From Paramicrosporidium saccamoebae (Eukaryota; Rozellomycota), in the NCBI GenBank assembly GCA_002794465.1, contig MTSL01000199.1, forward strand, positions 1-64,000: 64,000 bases of DNA, in the 5' to 3' direction. Under the pieces are notes generated by a model. That model was not told the DNA's origin. It was given only the letters and a program-made list of their open reading frames with translations, and searched no databases. Each line of letters starts with the position of its first letter. Position 1 is the stretch's first letter. This document shows, piece after piece, positions 63,201 to 64,000 of the stretch. The translations under genes and the position numbers were made by a program.

Positions 63201-63625
63201 CCACGCAGGGCTCCCACCCATTCATCTCGCTCTGTTTGGGTTTTTGCTGCAAAACACAATTTGATCGCGGCCTGACCCTGTCGACTGATTGTAAAGACCC
63301 GTGGTTCCTTCTTGTCACTCCCTGCGCCGCTTAGTTCTGCTATTGAGGCGGCCATTGAATCGCGTCTCTTCAGCCAGCCCTTTCCTAAATTGCCCTCCTC
63401 CATGGAGATTTGCGTGTCTGGCTGCAGGTCCAGATGTCTGAGTGGCGCATACGGCGGTGTGGCATCGCTTCGCTGTTCATAGATTCCCAAGGCTGGAACT
63501 GGCTCCCCATAGATGACTATCCAACGTGGTGTCCATCTACGACCTAGGACTATCCCAGGTTTTCTTTCATAAAGCCATCCGCTCTTCAAAGCAACCCACT
63601 CCATGAATGTCAACAAATCAAACAA
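60286..63625 (-). CDS. PH-domain protein with CLU-like centre and TPR tail
   Basis: Two exons (63625-62938 and 62903-60286, intron 34 nt, donor GTAAGC) give 1101 residues. The N-terminus is a pleckstrin-homology domain (about residues 10-150): KSGWLYERKPGIVLGRRWTPRWIVIYG, then VFTISRQGQAAIKLCFAAKTQTERDEWVGALRGLL, split by a long Ser/Lys loop. The centre resembles the CLU (clustered mitochondria) domain: VVEYKGFRALAMLALPLGEKTL, NLTPIPYRLGDGR, GLYVTNVHDLMPAYP, MFLRREFVESLATPF. The end is a TPR array (LLIDLADAQRMAGNNEASIEAYTEALKLV). CLU proteins bind mRNAs for mitochondrial proteins; none I know of carries an N-terminal PH domain. The CLU assignment is tentative. Confidence 0.6.
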
Positions 63626-64000
63626 TTTTATACATTTCTCTTTTTTGTGTGGTTAGCAGCAAGGCCCTTTAGTGGGGGGAGGATTGATGGAGCGAATCTT
63701 TGATGATGCCTTTTTGGTCCGATCACATTTTCTCTCATATATAGTGGTTATTTCATCAAACGATACCGGTGTAAAGTAGTATAGTGGTATTATGGCGGGC
63801 TGGTTCTGATCATGTTAAAGAGTTTATAAAAGGGCCGACGATTCACATCACTTTTGATAATCAACCTCGCCCCTTCCTATAATAACTAATCCCATCCTTT
63901 CCTGTGATGACTACTCCCATTCTCTCCTATGATAACTATACACATTCTCTCCTGTGATAACTATCCCCATCCCCCTGTGGGAACGAATCCCATCATCTCC
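63626..64000. repeat. Right-edge spacer with ~25-bp tandem repeats
   Basis: From 63868 to the window end five degenerate units repeat the pattern CTCTCCTGTGATAACTATCC-CCAT. Before it a plus-strand TATAAAAG (63823-63830) points off the window, possibly toward a gene beyond the right edge. No coding sequence is seen in this 375-bp stretch. Confidence 0.5.

Overview
The window is a gene-dense nuclear segment of a fungus, probably an early-diverging lineage with a reduced genome such as the Rozellomycota/Cryptomycota near the base of Microsporidia. The reasons are: fungal-type POM152 and Spa2 proteins; dense packing with intergenic gaps often of 10-250 bp; and about 44 introns that I could place, nearly all 25-47 nt long, with many GTAC/GTAT donors and a CTAAC/CTAAT-like branch site close to the acceptor. 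The gene set retains functions lost in crown microsporidia: Arp2/3 complex, PEX1 and PEX2, COQ7, kynurenine pathway and a GRP94-type ER chaperone. The genetic code looks standard. The taxonomic call is an inference. The sequence has one 226-base assembly gap (28998-29223).

Layout. 1-7.5 kb: actin cofactor AIP1 (runs off the left edge), lipid-transfer protein ATG2, DEAD-box helicase MAK5. 7.5-15.4 kb: an unrecognised secreted-looking protein with ubiquitin-interacting motifs, ARP3, a cis-prenyltransferase, a TTC39/IML2 protein, and the farnesyltransferase/geranylgeranyltransferase alpha subunit. 15.6-25 kb (all minus strand): proteasome chaperone PAC4-like, Pol I factor RRN7/TAF1B, deoxyhypusine hydroxylase, ARPC1, GRP94, Spa2. 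25-31 kb: SQS1-like R3H/G-patch protein, epsin, an unrecognised gene beside the assembly gap, APC8/CDC23. 31-43.7 kb: POM152, TRS85/TRAPPC8, a PAC3-like protein, ATG1, a degenerate VPS15-like protein, SDS22. 43.7-51.6 kb: RAV1, PEX2, COQ7, a secreted M14 carboxypeptidase, tRNA-Val(AAC), an unrecognised 194-residue protein. 51.8-64 kb: a single-domain O6-alkylguanine alkyltransferase, BNA1, a MAP kinase, a GPI-anchored surface protein, PEX1, and a PH-domain/CLU-like/TPR protein.

Themes. Several genes serve actin-based endocytosis and polarity (AIP1, ARP3, ARPC1, Spa2, epsin). Others serve autophagy and membrane traffic (ATG1, ATG2, VPS15-like, TRS85, RAV1), peroxisome biogenesis (PEX1, PEX2), and the cell cycle or phosphatase control (CDC23, SDS22, MAPK). 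These are ordinary eukaryotic housekeeping genes scattered by chance or weak clustering, not an operon. The unusual content is a dispersed MITE-like intergenic repeat (five copies), a long hairpin at 27.82 kb, very short head-to-head promoters (34-55 bp between start codons), and several divergent or novel proteins. Exon joins below were checked for reading-frame continuity (total coding length divisible by three) but not against any database or transcript.
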